A stretch of DNA of 18,439 nt. Origin: Asaia bogorensis (GTDB lineage Bacteria > Pseudomonadota > Alphaproteobacteria > Acetobacterales > Acetobacteraceae). This document shows positions 1 through 7,424 of this stretch, in pieces. The stretch lies in assembly GCA_945886995.1 (NCBI GenBank), contig CAMCZJ010000033.1, positions 1 to 18,439 of the forward strand. Reading direction: 5' to 3'. Below the pieces are notes generated by a model that made no database searches, was not told the origin of the DNA, and was given only the letters and a program-made list of their open reading frames with translations. The translations under genes were made by a program, and so were the position numbers. Position 1 is the first letter of the stretch, and each line of letters begins with the position of its first letter.

Positions 1-449
1 TCGGGGCGGAGATGGTGCATGTGCCTTATCGTGGCGCAGCGCCGGCTTTGCAGGATGTGGCCGGTGGGCGGGTGGAGCTTTTCATCACCACGCCATCATC
101 GGCGATTGCGCTGGTGCAGGGCGGGCGGGTGAAGGCGCTGGCGATTGCAAGCGCCCAGCGCGCTGCGGGGCTGCCGGATGTGCCCACCACGGCGGAAGCG
201 GGCCTGCCGGGCTTTACGCTGGATGCCTGGTTTGGCTTTGCCGTGCCGGCGGCGACACCCAGGCCCATTCAGGAAAGGCTGAATGCGGTGATCAATGCCG
301 CGGCAGAACAGGCTTCTGTGCGTGAAAGGGCGCAGGCCGGTGGGGCCACCACCAAGGCCATGAGCCTTGCCGAATTGGATGCGCTGGCTCGGCGAGAGGT
401 GGAAGAATTGGGCGCCGTAATCCGTGCCGCCGGGATCACGATAGATTAG
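1..449 (+). CDS. Tripartite tricarboxylate transporter substrate-binding protein (Bug/TctC family), 3' part
   Basis: The frame is open from the window edge (first full codon at 3) to TAG at 447-449, so only about the last 148 residues of a protein usually near 320 residues are present. Proteins of this family are periplasmic solute receptors that bind carboxylates or related small anions and hand them to TctA/TctB membrane partners. Family-like segments are visible: VPYRGAAPALQD near the window start, the stretch around VKALAI, the DVPTTAEAGLPG turn, and the C-terminal pattern ending in an AGI-x-D tail. No transporter membrane genes lie downstream, which is normal because many Bug receptors are orphans in bacteria rich in this family. 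The ligand cannot be read from sequence. The family call is secure. Confidence 0.9.
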   Translation, partial: GAEMVHVPYRGAAPALQDVAGGRVELFITTPSSAIALVQGGRVKALAIASAQRAAGLPDVPTTAEAGLPGFTLDAWFGFAVPAATPRPIQERLNAVINAAAEQASVRERAQAGGATTKAMSLAELDALARREVEELGAVIRAAGITID

Positions 450-497
450 GTGAGGCAAGCCCTTGGTTTGGCGGGGATCAGGGTTTAGGTTGTTCTG

Positions 498-2201
498 ATG
501 GCATCTTCCTTTCCGTCCCGCCGCCTTTGCCTATTGGCCGCCGCGCTGCTTTCCGCCTGCGCGGCCGGCGATAATTTGGATCGCCCCGCGCTGCGCGGTG
601 CCGCGCCGGAAGTCACTGGCGCCTTCGGGTCCTATTTGGCCGGGCGTTTCGCCACCAATGAAGCCGATACGAAAATGGCCGCCGATAGCCTGCTGCAGGC
701 GCTACGGCGCGCCCCGAATGAGCCCGAGGTAGTGCAGCGCGCCTTTATTGCGACCCTGCTGGATGGCCGTTCAGAAGCGGGGCGGCTGGCGCGTGCGATC
801 CCGAATGAGCCTTTGGCCGCCATGCTACTGGCCGGGCAGGATGCACAGGCCGGGCGCTATGACCGCGCTGAGCAGCGCTTCCGCAACCTGCCGAACCAGG
901 GGTTATCCGGGCTGTTGCGGCCTTTACTCGTGGCTTGGGCGCAGCAGGGCAAGGGGCAGACAGATGCGGCCTTGGCCACGCTCCGTCCGCTTACGGACAC
1001 CGGCCGCCAGCGCGGCATTTATGCGCTGCATGGCGCCATGATCGCCGATATTGCCGACCGCCCACGTGAAGCCGAACGCTTGGTACGCTTGGCGATGGCG
1101 GATGGCCCTGCGCCCAGCCTGCCATTGGCCCGCACCATGGCCGGCATTCTGATGCGCGCCGGCCAGACGGCGGAAGCGGAGCGCCTATTGGACCGGCTGG
1201 GCCGCGGCCAGGATGATGCCGGGCTTTTTGCCGATACGGGCGGGCGGGACGCTTTGGCGACGCGGCGCGTGGTTGCCTCCGCCACTGAGGGCATGGCGGA
1301 GGCTTATCTGGCACTCGCCAACGCCTTGCGCGGGCCGCAAGCGGGCGAGTTCTCACTGGCGCTGGTGCGGCTTTCTTTGCAATTGCGCCCGCGCTACGGG
1401 CCCGCGCTGCTGGCGGGGGCTGAGGCGCTGGGCGATGAAAGCCAGTATGCAGCAGCACTTGCGCTGCTGGAACGGGCCGATCCGGCTGACCCCTTCGCCC
1501 CGATATTGGCATTGCGCCGCGCGGGCTTGCTCGATCGGCTGGACAAGGTGCCGGAGGCCGAGGCGGAGCTACGCCGCTTGGCCGCGCAACATCCGCGCGC
1601 CTTCCAGCCCATGGCACGGCTTGGGGATTTGTATCGGGGTCGGCAGAATTGGGCGCCGGCGATCACGGCCTATGACGGGGCAATCAGCCGTATCGGCGTG
1701 CCTTCAGTTGCGCATTGGCCGCTTTTCTACGCGCGCGGCATAGCGCTGGAACGCGCCAAGCGCTGGCCAGAAGCCGAGGCGGATTTTCAGCGGGCGCTGA
1801 GCCTGAGCCCGGAACAGCCGCTGGTGCTGAATTACCTGGCCTATAGCTGGGTAGAATTGGGCCAGAACCTGGTGGAAGCGCGGCGCATGTTGGAACGCGC
1901 GGTGGAGCTTCGCCCGAATGATGGGAATATCGCCGATAGCCTTGGCTGGGCGCTGTATAAGCTTGGCGATATTCCAGGCGCGGTGCGTTGGCTGGAAAAG
2001 GCGGTGGAGCTTGAATCACAAAGCAGCGTGATCAATGACCATCTGGGCGACGCCTATTGGGCCGAGGGCCGCCGGCGGGAAGCGCTGTTTCAATGGCGCC
2101 GCGCCCTGACGCTGGGGCCGGAAGGCGATGAGGGGCCGAAGATTGAGGCCAAGATTGCCAATGGCTTGACCACCCAGCCAAGCGCGGAGACGCGGCGCTG
2201 A
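498..2201 (+). CDS. TPR-repeat lipoprotein
   Basis: A 567-residue protein with a short basic N-terminus, a hydrophobic stretch and the lipobox LSAC at residues 18-21, so Cys21 should be lipidated and the protein anchored in the envelope facing the periplasm. The rest is alpha-helical and rich in Ala, Leu and Arg, with degenerate TPR-type helices throughout and clear consensus repeats from about residue 395 to 540 (for example LAYSWVELG near 446 and SLGWALYKLG further on). TPR domains are protein-interaction scaffolds; the partner is unknown. The stop codon overlaps the proposed CTG start of ispE by four bases, so the two are probably one transcript with coupled translation. The ATG at 498 is kept because it directly precedes the signal peptide; the ribosome binding site is weak. 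No enzymatic domain was seen. Confidence 0.88.
   Translation: MASSFPSRRLCLLAAALLSACAAGDNLDRPALRGAAPEVTGAFGSYLAGRFATNEADTKMAADSLLQALRRAPNEPEVVQRAFIATLLDGRSEAGRLARAIPNEPLAAMLLAGQDAQAGRYDRAEQRFRNLPNQGLSGLLRPLLVAWAQQGKGQTDAALATLRPLTDTGRQRGIYALHGAMIADIADRPREAERLVRLAMADGPAPSLPLARTMAGILMRAGQTAEAERLLDRLGRGQDDAGLFADTGGRDALATRRVVASATEGMAEAYLALANALRGPQAGEFSLALVRLSLQLRPRYGPALLAGAEALGDESQYAAALALLERADPADPFAPILALRRAGLLDRLDKVPEAEAELRRLAAQHPRAFQPMARLGDLYRGRQNWAPAITAYDGAISRIGVPSVAHWPLFYARGIALERAKRWPEAEADFQRALSLSPEQPLVLNYLAYSWVELGQNLVEARRMLERAVELRPNDGNIADSLGWALYKLGDIPGAVRWLEKAVELESQSSVINDHLGDAYWAEGRRREALFQWRRALTLGPEGDEGPKIEAKIANGLTTQPSAETRR
2186..2200 (+). promoter_or_regulatory. Ribosome binding site deciding the CTG start of ispE
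   Basis: GGAGA at 2186-2190 lies seven bases before CTG at 2198-2200. The ispE frame is open upstream only to a TGA at 2144-2146, and no ATG, GTG or TTG occurs in frame before the internal ATG at 2306. This site is therefore the best support for initiation at CTG. The site lies inside the last codons of the TPR gene, which suits translational coupling. Confidence 0.6.
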
Positions 2202-3055
2202 AAATCTCGGAATCGGCCCCGGCCAAGGTTAATCTTTTCCTGCATGTCACAGGGCGCCGGGCGGATGGCTACCATCTGCTGGATAGCCTGGTTGTCTTTG
2301 CCGGCATGGGGGATGCCGTGAGTGCCTGTTCGGGTGAAATCCTGTCCCTGGCGATAGAAGGCGCGGAAGGCGGGGCGCTGGCGGCGGAGCCCGATAACCT
2401 GGTGCTGCGCGCGGCCCGGAGGCTGGCGGAGGCTGCCGGGGTGGAAGGCCAAGCCTTATTGCACTTGCTGAAGCGCCTGCCGGTGGCAAGCGGCATTGGC
2501 GGGGGCAGCGCCGATGCGGCGGCCACGCTGCGCGCGCTTGACCGGCTTTGGGGGCTTGGCTGGCCGGAAGCGCGCTTGGCCGAGATTGGCGCAAGCTTGG
2601 GCGCTGATGTGCCGGTTTGTGTGGGGTGCCGCCCTGCCCGCATGGGAGGGGTGGGTGAGGTACTAAGCGCCGCGCCCAAACTGCCGCGCTTTGGGCTTTT
2701 GCTTGCGAATCCGCGCCTTGCTTTGGCCACGCCCGCCGTGTTTCGCGCGCGCCAGGGTGGGTTTTCGCCCCGCGCTGAATTGCCGGCGGGATGGGGCAAT
2801 GCGGCTGCCATGGCGGCGGATTTGGCGCGGCTTGAGAATGATTTGCAGGCCCCCGCGATTACCCTTTGCCCCGCAATTGCTGAGGTTCTGGCGGCAATTT
2901 CCCGAAGCCCGGGCTGCCTTTTGGCGCGCATGAGCGGTTCAGGTGCCACCTGCTTTGGGGTGTTTCCCAATGCGGCGGCGGCAGCAGCGGCAGCGGCCGC
3001 TTTGCCCCCCGCCTGGTGGTGTTGGGGAGGGGGGCTTCACGGCGCCACCCTTTGA
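2198..3055 (+). CDS. ispE: 4-diphosphocytidyl-2-C-methyl-D-erythritol kinase
   Basis: Cytosolic GHMP-family kinase that phosphorylates CDP-methylerythritol with ATP in the MEP isoprenoid pathway. With the CTG start it has 285 residues, the usual family length. Visible motifs: PAKVNLFL at residues 8-15, whose Lys10 falls at the same position as in E. coli IspE; RADGYH at 21-26; the glycine-rich ATP loop ASGIGGGSADAA around 97-108; GADVP with the catalytic Asp near 137; and the C-terminal MSGSGATCFG near 245-254. Starting at the ATG at 2306 would delete the first 36 residues, including the substrate-binding Lys, so that start is rejected. The C-terminus has a long alanine run and an unusual Trp/Cys/Gly-rich tail, coded by G and C homopolymers where a sequencing error would be easy. 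It is coupled to the TPR gene by the CTGA overlap. Confidence 0.95.
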   Translation: MKISESAPAKVNLFLHVTGRRADGYHLLDSLVVFAGMGDAVSACSGEILSLAIEGAEGGALAAEPDNLVLRAARRLAEAAGVEGQALLHLLKRLPVASGIGGGSADAAATLRALDRLWGLGWPEARLAEIGASLGADVPVCVGCRPARMGGVGEVLSAAPKLPRFGLLLANPRLALATPAVFRARQGGFSPRAELPAGWGNAAAMAADLARLENDLQAPAITLCPAIAEVLAAISRSPGCLLARMSGSGATCFGVFPNAAAAAAAAAALPPAWWCWGGGLHGATL

Positions 3056-3068
3056 GGGTTATTAGCCC

Positions 3069-3098
3069 CCGTCCTTCGCGCTTCTGCGCGACGGACGG
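3069..3098 (+). repeat. GC-rich hairpin after ispE
   Basis: The arms CCGTCC (3069-3074) and GGACGG (3093-3098) pair, followed by one T/C mismatch, then TCGCGC (3076-3081) with GCGCGA (3086-3091) around a TTCT loop. It starts 13 bases after the ispE stop. No run of T follows, so it is not a classic intrinsic terminator; it could stabilise the 3' end of the transcript or be a REP-like element. Only one copy was noticed in this window. Confidence 0.6.
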
Positions 3099-3113
3099 AA
3101 ACTGAGGTATAGA

Positions 3114-3163
3114 TTGGTCGCATTTTCCGAGTCGCCAAGTAAGTTCACTTGGCTTGAAAATGC
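3114..3163 (+). repeat. Palindromic 50-bp intergenic repeat, copy A
   Basis: The layout is TTGGTC, GCATTTTC, CGAGTC, GCCAAGT, a six-base loop AAGTTC, ACTTGGC, TT, GAAAATGC. Outer arms (3120-3127 with 3156-3163) and inner arms (3134-3140 with 3147-3153) pair, with an asymmetric bulge of CGAGTC against TT. A second copy in inverted orientation is at 17001-17050, identical at all 44 positions outside the loop. Copy A sits between ispE and tRNA-Gln, ending eight bases before the tRNA, so it is probably in the tRNA precursor leader or in the ispE 3' tail. No family name is recognised. Confidence 0.85.
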
Positions 3164-3171
3164 TTCGTCAT

Positions 3172-3246
3172 TGGGGCGTCGCCAAGCGGTAAGGCAGCGG
3201 TTTTTGGTACCGCCATTCCCAGGTTCGAATCCTGGCGCCCCAACCA
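3172..3246 (+). tRNA. tRNA-Gln (anticodon TTG)
   Basis: A 75-base cloverleaf. The acceptor arm TGGGGCG (3172-3178) pairs with CGCCCCA (3236-3242). The anticodon stem GCGGT/ACCGC encloses the loop TTTTGGT with anticodon TTG, reading CAA. The T arm CCAGG-TTCGAAT-CCTGG is perfect. The discriminator is A at 3243 and CCA is encoded at 3244-3246. It decodes glutamine and lies at the left border of the polysaccharide locus. Confidence 0.97.
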
Positions 3247-3279
3247 ATCATTCCTGCATAGAAAGTCCTTGAGGCAGCG

Positions 3280-4590
3280 TCACGGCCCCATCATGGCCAG
3301 ATGTTCTTCAATAATCGGCAATTCCGCTGCCGGGACCACTTCCCGCCAATGGTCCACGCCGGGCACGCCGAGTGGATTGCGGCGAATAAGTTCCGTTTTC
3401 AGATAGGGGTAGCCCATGCCTTCCACCAATTCCCGCCACAAGTGATGGCAGGGGTTGAAGGGTACGCGGGCGAAGGCTTCCGCGCTGCTGTAACGCGGCG
3501 CAATCCGCATGCGGGTTGCCGCGTTTGCAAATGCTGCAAGCCTTTCCTGCCCGAATAGCGCCCAGCAGGGCACACTGGCGCGAAACATGCGCTGGGTGAT
3601 GCCGATTTCGCCCCGTTGAACCAATAGCCATTTGCTGCGGCTATCCTTTAGGCTGTTGAGGTGGCCGAGCATTTCCGCAACGGCTTTTTCACCCCGGCCA
3701 AGCAGCGCATAGGATTGCAGATGCGCCCCGCCGCCCAGACTTTCCGTGAGGCCGAAAAAACCATCGCCCCCCGCGCGCCAGGCATCCACCAGGGGGGGCA
3801 AGGGCAGGAAGGGGCCAAGCACGCTATCATTCGTCAGCAGCAATTCCTGCGGGGTGCCAAAGCGTTGCAGGGCAATGGCCGCTGCATCCCGCCAGGCGCC
3901 AAAATCCCGCCCGATATTGGCGCGGCGGATGCGGAGCACTGTATCCGCCGCGATGCCGCCCCAATCTTCCGCGGGCGGGGTGGCATTGGTGATGAAAACG
4001 CAGGCAAAGCCCGCTTCCCGCCAGAGCCTTACCTGCCGGCGCACCATGCGGGAGATGCGGCCATCTGGCGACCAGTGAAGGTAAAGTGCCAGGGAGCGGG
4101 TGAGGGGGGCTTGGCCTTCTGAAGCTTCGAAAATTTCAGGCCGTTGCGGTGCGAAGCGGTCCAGGAAAGCGGCTGAGCCGGTTTCCTGGAGGACTTCAGC
4201 GACACGCCGGGCGAAGCGCGCCGGGGCGCGCGTGGCGAGACTTTGGGCCCATCGCGCCTTTGAGGCATTGGGCGAAGCCAGGGCCGAAAGTTGATACGCA
4301 TGCGTCACTTTGGCAAAACCTGCTGAGGAGCGGTTGAGAAGAAGCTGCAAAAGCCCCTGAAACAATGGTAACCACAGATCATCTGATAGCGGATTTTCAA
4401 ATGACTTGGCGAACGAACATTGTCCAGCGCAGTAGAATTGCGCCACCCCAAGATGGCTGCAAGGCGAAGGACCCAGTATGGTGATTACCCAGGGGTATAG
4501 ACGCTGTTCTACAGGGGCGGTCGGGCTGGCGGCAGACCGCAGATGATGGGCCGGCTGATAGCGATTTTTCGCGCAGTTTTGCGGCGGCAC
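3280..4590 (-). CDS. Rhamnan synthesis F-like (RgpF family) polysaccharide biosynthesis protein; start unresolved
   Basis: The frame reads from ATG at 4590 to a stop at 3280-3282 (up to 436 residues). From about residue 165 the protein matches the RgpF family: LALYLHWSPDG (167-177), RRANIGRDFGAW (222-233), LLTNDSVLGPF (251-261), DGFFGLTES (276-284) and HLQSY (290-294). RgpF proteins act in the cytoplasm in assembly of rhamnan or O-antigen-like polysaccharides, probably as glycosyltransferases; acceptor and donor are unknown here. The first 95 or so residues are unlike the rest, and the ATG start overlaps the divergent GT2 gene (ATG 4543) by 48 bases, so one start is wrong. In-frame alternatives are GTG at 4446, TTG at 4365 and GTG at 4308, none with a convincing ribosome binding site. 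The family call is firm and the N-terminus is not. Confidence 0.83.
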   Translation of the reverse strand: MPPQNCAKNRYQPAHHLRSAASPTAPVEQRLYPWVITILGPSPCSHLGVAQFYCAGQCSFAKSFENPLSDDLWLPLFQGLLQLLLNRSSAGFAKVTHAYQLSALASPNASKARWAQSLATRAPARFARRVAEVLQETGSAAFLDRFAPQRPEIFEASEGQAPLTRSLALYLHWSPDGRISRMVRRQVRLWREAGFACVFITNATPPAEDWGGIAADTVLRIRRANIGRDFGAWRDAAAIALQRFGTPQELLLTNDSVLGPFLPLPPLVDAWRAGGDGFFGLTESLGGGAHLQSYALLGRGEKAVAEMLGHLNSLKDSRSKWLLVQRGEIGITQRMFRASVPCWALFGQERLAAFANAATRMRIAPRYSSAEAFARVPFNPCHHLWRELVEGMGYPYLKTELIRRNPLGVPGVDHWREVVPAAELPIIEEHLAMMGP

Positions 4591-6252
4591 CCAAAGCTAG
4601 AGAGGTTCGTCCTCTCGCTTATTGCGCCGCTCATTCCTCGGCTGATCCCGGCGATCAACCGGCTGCGCGGCCCGTCCTACGCCGCTTGGTTTACCCGCTG
4701 GCAGACCACCAAGCCCGAGGATGATGCCGAACTTCTACTCGCGCTCGGCGAAAATCCGCCCGCTTTTCTGATTGTGGTGGGGGCGGGTGCCTTGGGCGAG
4801 GCCACCCGCGCAAGCCTTCAGTATCAAGTGGCTATTCCTTGGCAGGCAGTGGAAGCGCCCGACGCAGTAGCGACGCTGGCGACGTTTACGGGTAGTTTTG
4901 TGATGGTTTTAGACCAAGGCGAAACACTCGAACGCCATGCCTTGGCCTGTTTTGCCTTGGCGGCGCTGCGCATGCCAGCGGCGCGCGTGCTTTATGCTGA
5001 TGAGGATATGCGCGATGCATCAGGCGCGTTTTGTGCGCCCTGGTTCAAGGCAGCGTTTGACCCGTTTAGGCTTTTGCAGCAGGCAAGTCTTGGTCATGCC
5101 ATCGCCTTCGATGCGGTCATGATCCGCGATCATGGGTTGGTCAATCTGCGCGGCCATTCACTGGCCCTGGCGGCAACCCGCGCGGGCGGCGCAGATGCAG
5201 TGCGCCATATCCCAGCCGTGCTGCTGCACCGCCACCCGCAATCCCCAAGCGCCCCTTGGCGTACGGCGACCGATCCCGAGGCCGTTAGCGCCGCATTGGC
5301 GCAAGCCATGCCTGGTGCGCGTATTGCAGCGGCAGGGAAGCGGCCCCTTCAAATCATGTGGCCCATGCCTGCCCAGGCGCCGATGGTGAGCGTGATCATC
5401 CCAACGCGCGACCGGGCGGCATTACTGGCCCCATGCCTGGAAGGCTTGTTCCTCCGCACTGATTACCCGGCCATGGAAGTGATTGTTGTGGATAATGGCA
5501 GCACGGAACCGGCGCTTCATGCATTGCTGCACCGCTGGTCTTCCGAACCGAGGCTGCGGGTTCTGCCAAGCCCCGGACCGTTCAATTATGCCTTGCTGAA
5601 CAACCAGGCCGCCGCAGTGGCGCGTGGGGAAGTGCTGGTTTTGCTGAATAATGACACCGAAGTGCTGCACCCGGAATGGTTGCGGGAAATGGCAACACTG
5701 GCGATCCGGCCGGATATTGGCGCCGTGGGCGCCAAGCTACTTTTCCCTTCCGGGCGCATTCAGCATGCCGGCGTTATTCTTGGGCCACGGGGCGTGGCGG
5801 GACATGATTATCTTTTTGCCGGGGGAGAGGATGAGGGGCAGCAGGATGATCTTTTGCTGCTGCGCCAGGTTTCCGCCGTGACTGGCGCCTGCCTTGCGGT
5901 GCGCCGCGATGCCTATTTGGCCGTTGATGGGCTGGATGAGCAACGCTTCCGCGTTGCCTATAATGATGTGGATTTGTGCTTGAAACTGGGGTCGGGTGGC
6001 TTGCGCAATGTTTTCACCCCGCATGCCCGCCTGCGCCACCATGAAAGCGCCAGCCGAGGCAGCGATTTTTCGGGCGCGCGCTTCGCCTTATGGGAGGCAG
6101 AACGTGACGCGATGCGGGAAAAATGGGGGGAGATGTTGGACGACGATCCGTTCTTCCCGCCATTGCTTTCGTTTGCTGCGCCTGCGCGCACGCCTGCCGA
6201 GCCGCCTCGGCGGGGGGCTTGCAGCACTTCACTACCCGCTTCTTCCGCGTGA
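4543..6252 (+). CDS. GT2-family glycosyltransferase
   Basis: A 569-residue, probably cytosolic enzyme that should transfer a sugar from a nucleotide donor to a growing surface polysaccharide. The catalytic GT-A domain spans about residues 280-545: PMVSVIIPTRDR (280-291), VVDNGSTEP (from 315) for the nucleotide, the NND metal-binding equivalent in LLNNDTEV (367-374), GAVGAKLLFPSGRIQHAG, and the acceptor-side segment FRVAYNDVDLCLKLG. The first 270 residues look like a degenerate second GT-A fold: a YADEDMRD segment sits where such tandem GT2 proteins have a DxD-like motif. The N-terminus is basic and hydrophobic, which suggests membrane association. Two ATG codons occur in tandem (4543 and 4546). 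The gene diverges from the RgpF-like gene, pointing to a shared promoter region. GC is high, like the flanking genes and unlike the genes that follow. Confidence 0.92.
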   Translation: MMGRLIAIFRAVLRRHPKLERFVLSLIAPLIPRLIPAINRLRGPSYAAWFTRWQTTKPEDDAELLLALGENPPAFLIVVGAGALGEATRASLQYQVAIPWQAVEAPDAVATLATFTGSFVMVLDQGETLERHALACFALAALRMPAARVLYADEDMRDASGAFCAPWFKAAFDPFRLLQQASLGHAIAFDAVMIRDHGLVNLRGHSLALAATRAGGADAVRHIPAVLLHRHPQSPSAPWRTATDPEAVSAALAQAMPGARIAAAGKRPLQIMWPMPAQAPMVSVIIPTRDRAALLAPCLEGLFLRTDYPAMEVIVVDNGSTEPALHALLHRWSSEPRLRVLPSPGPFNYALLNNQAAAVARGEVLVLLNNDTEVLHPEWLREMATLAIRPDIGAVGAKLLFPSGRIQHAGVILGPRGVAGHDYLFAGGEDEGQQDDLLLLRQVSAVTGACLAVRRDAYLAVDGLDEQRFRVAYNDVDLCLKLGSGGLRNVFTPHARLRHHESASRGSDFSGARFALWEAERDAMREKWGEMLDDDPFFPPLLSFAAPARTPAEPPRRGACSTSLPASSA

Positions 6253-6258
6253 CATTTC

Positions 6259-6287
6259 TTGTTTTTTGCCTCCAGAGGCTGTAGAAT
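6259..6287 (+). promoter_or_regulatory. Possible promoter with a palindrome in its spacer
   Basis: TTGTTT (6259-6264) and TAGAAT (6282-6287) are 17 bases apart, an optimal spacing, with three and five matches to the sigma-70 consensus. The spacer holds the perfect inverted repeat GCCTC-CA-GAGGC (6268-6279), which could be an operator or a chance dyad. Transcription would begin near 6294, ahead of the GT8-like gene at 6333, just where the AT-rich region starts. Confidence 0.35.
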
Positions 6288-6332
6288 TGAAGCGTCTTGA
6301 GCCTTAATTTGGCTGCGCAAGGGAGAGAGGTT

Positions 6333-7328
6333 TTGACTAGCGAAGCTGATACAGCGCATATCTTTGTTGGTTCCGACCGATCGCAACTCCTGGCCGTCAA
6401 GGTGCTTGAGCATTCGATAAGGCGTTCAACCACGTTAAACATCAATCTGAAGTCAATGCATGACCTGGAACTGCCAGACCCGAAGGATCCCCGGCAAGGC
6501 AAGCGGACAGGCTTTTCATTCACGCGCTTCGCAATTCCCGAACTTATGGGCCACAAGGGACGCGCGATTTATCTTGATGCAGATATGCTCGTACTCCGGG
6601 ATTTTCGCGAACTTTGGTCGCTGCCTTTTGACGATTGCAAGATCATTATTCAGGAAGCCGGCACCCCCGCCGGTGGGGGTGCTGCGATGCATGGCTCCAT
6701 CAAAAAACGGCAGAAACAGTGTTCTGTTATGCTACTAAATTGTGGAGCAATCAACTGGGACCCGGAAGAGATTATATCAGGGCTTGATGGGCGCTACAGT
6801 TATGAAGAGCTCCTCTATAACATGTGCATCCTTGAAGAACATGAGATCAGTTATGCCGTACCCTTTGAATGGAACAGCCTTGAGGTGTTTGAACCTGGCA
6901 AGACAGGCCTAATCCATTACACGGATATGCAGACACAGCCATGGGTTTATACGAATAATCCCAACGCTTGGGTTTGGCTGGAAGAGCTTCGTCTGATGTT
7001 GGAAAATGGTTCCATGGCGATGTCTGAAATTGAGCGCGAGATATCCTTGGGATATTTTCGACCATCCCTTATCCAGCAAATGGCAGACTTTGGCGCCGGA
7101 CCTGCCAGGGCGCCGAGCGATGCGGAGGTTCGCAAATATCGCCAGATTGATAAATCTGCCGGTTTCAGGCCGCATCGTACTGTAAATGAAATGGCGGCGC
7201 GGCGACAAAAGGAAGTCGAGGAGTACGAATTGAGAATGGGCCTGAAAAGCCGCAGCTTAGCGAATTCGATGTTGAGGCTTGCCCGACGTATCGGCGGCAA
7301 GGTCAGACGGACGATCTCAGGGGGGTGA
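6333..7328 (+). CDS. GT8-like glycosyltransferase
   Basis: A 331-residue protein. The N-terminus HIFVGSD is the first strand of a GT-A fold, and YLDADML with the DxD pair at about Asp82 and Asp84 is the metal and nucleotide-sugar site typical of GT8 and related enzymes. Upstream TGFSFTRFAIPEL and downstream VMLLNCG, then LIHYTD, follow the order of a GT8 catalytic domain. The last 80 residues are charged and basic and may bind membrane or partners. The start is taken as TTG at 6333 because the purine-rich GGGAGAGAGG lies directly before it at 6321-6330; an earlier TTG at 6297 has no such site. Codon use is more AT-rich than in the preceding GT2 gene. Donor and linkage are unknown. Confidence 0.8.
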   Translation: MTSEADTAHIFVGSDRSQLLAVKVLEHSIRRSTTLNINLKSMHDLELPDPKDPRQGKRTGFSFTRFAIPELMGHKGRAIYLDADMLVLRDFRELWSLPFDDCKIIIQEAGTPAGGGAAMHGSIKKRQKQCSVMLLNCGAINWDPEEIISGLDGRYSYEELLYNMCILEEHEISYAVPFEWNSLEVFEPGKTGLIHYTDMQTQPWVYTNNPNAWVWLEELRLMLENGSMAMSEIEREISLGYFRPSLIQQMADFGAGPARAPSDAEVRKYRQIDKSAGFRPHRTVNEMAARRQKEVEEYELRMGLKSRSLANSMLRLARRIGGKVRRTISGG

Positions 7329-7424
7329 GAATGCGAGTCAAGGAGATCCGCCAATCTATCGACCTTGATCGCAGAAATCGTTTCAATCGTGCATATGCAC
7401 TTGCCTAGGATGAGGACTTCCATC

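Noticed and set aside
2269..2970. 233-codon minus-strand frame
   Set aside because: Antisense to ispE, which has all family motifs; composition is a mirror of ispE codons.
3172..3246. tRNA-Gln as an integration site for a genomic island
   Set aside because: No integrase gene and no second copy of the tRNA 3' end was seen in the window, so attachment sites cannot be supported.
3062..3247. 61-residue minus-strand frame across the tRNA (GAPGFEPG...)
   Set aside because: It is the antisense translation of tRNA-Gln and of repeat copy A; proteins with this wording are a well-known false annotation over tRNA genes.
7365..7424. 20-codon upstream extension of the small methyltransferase
   Set aside because: The better ribosome binding site precedes ATG at 7425, and the extension does not resemble the start of such proteins.
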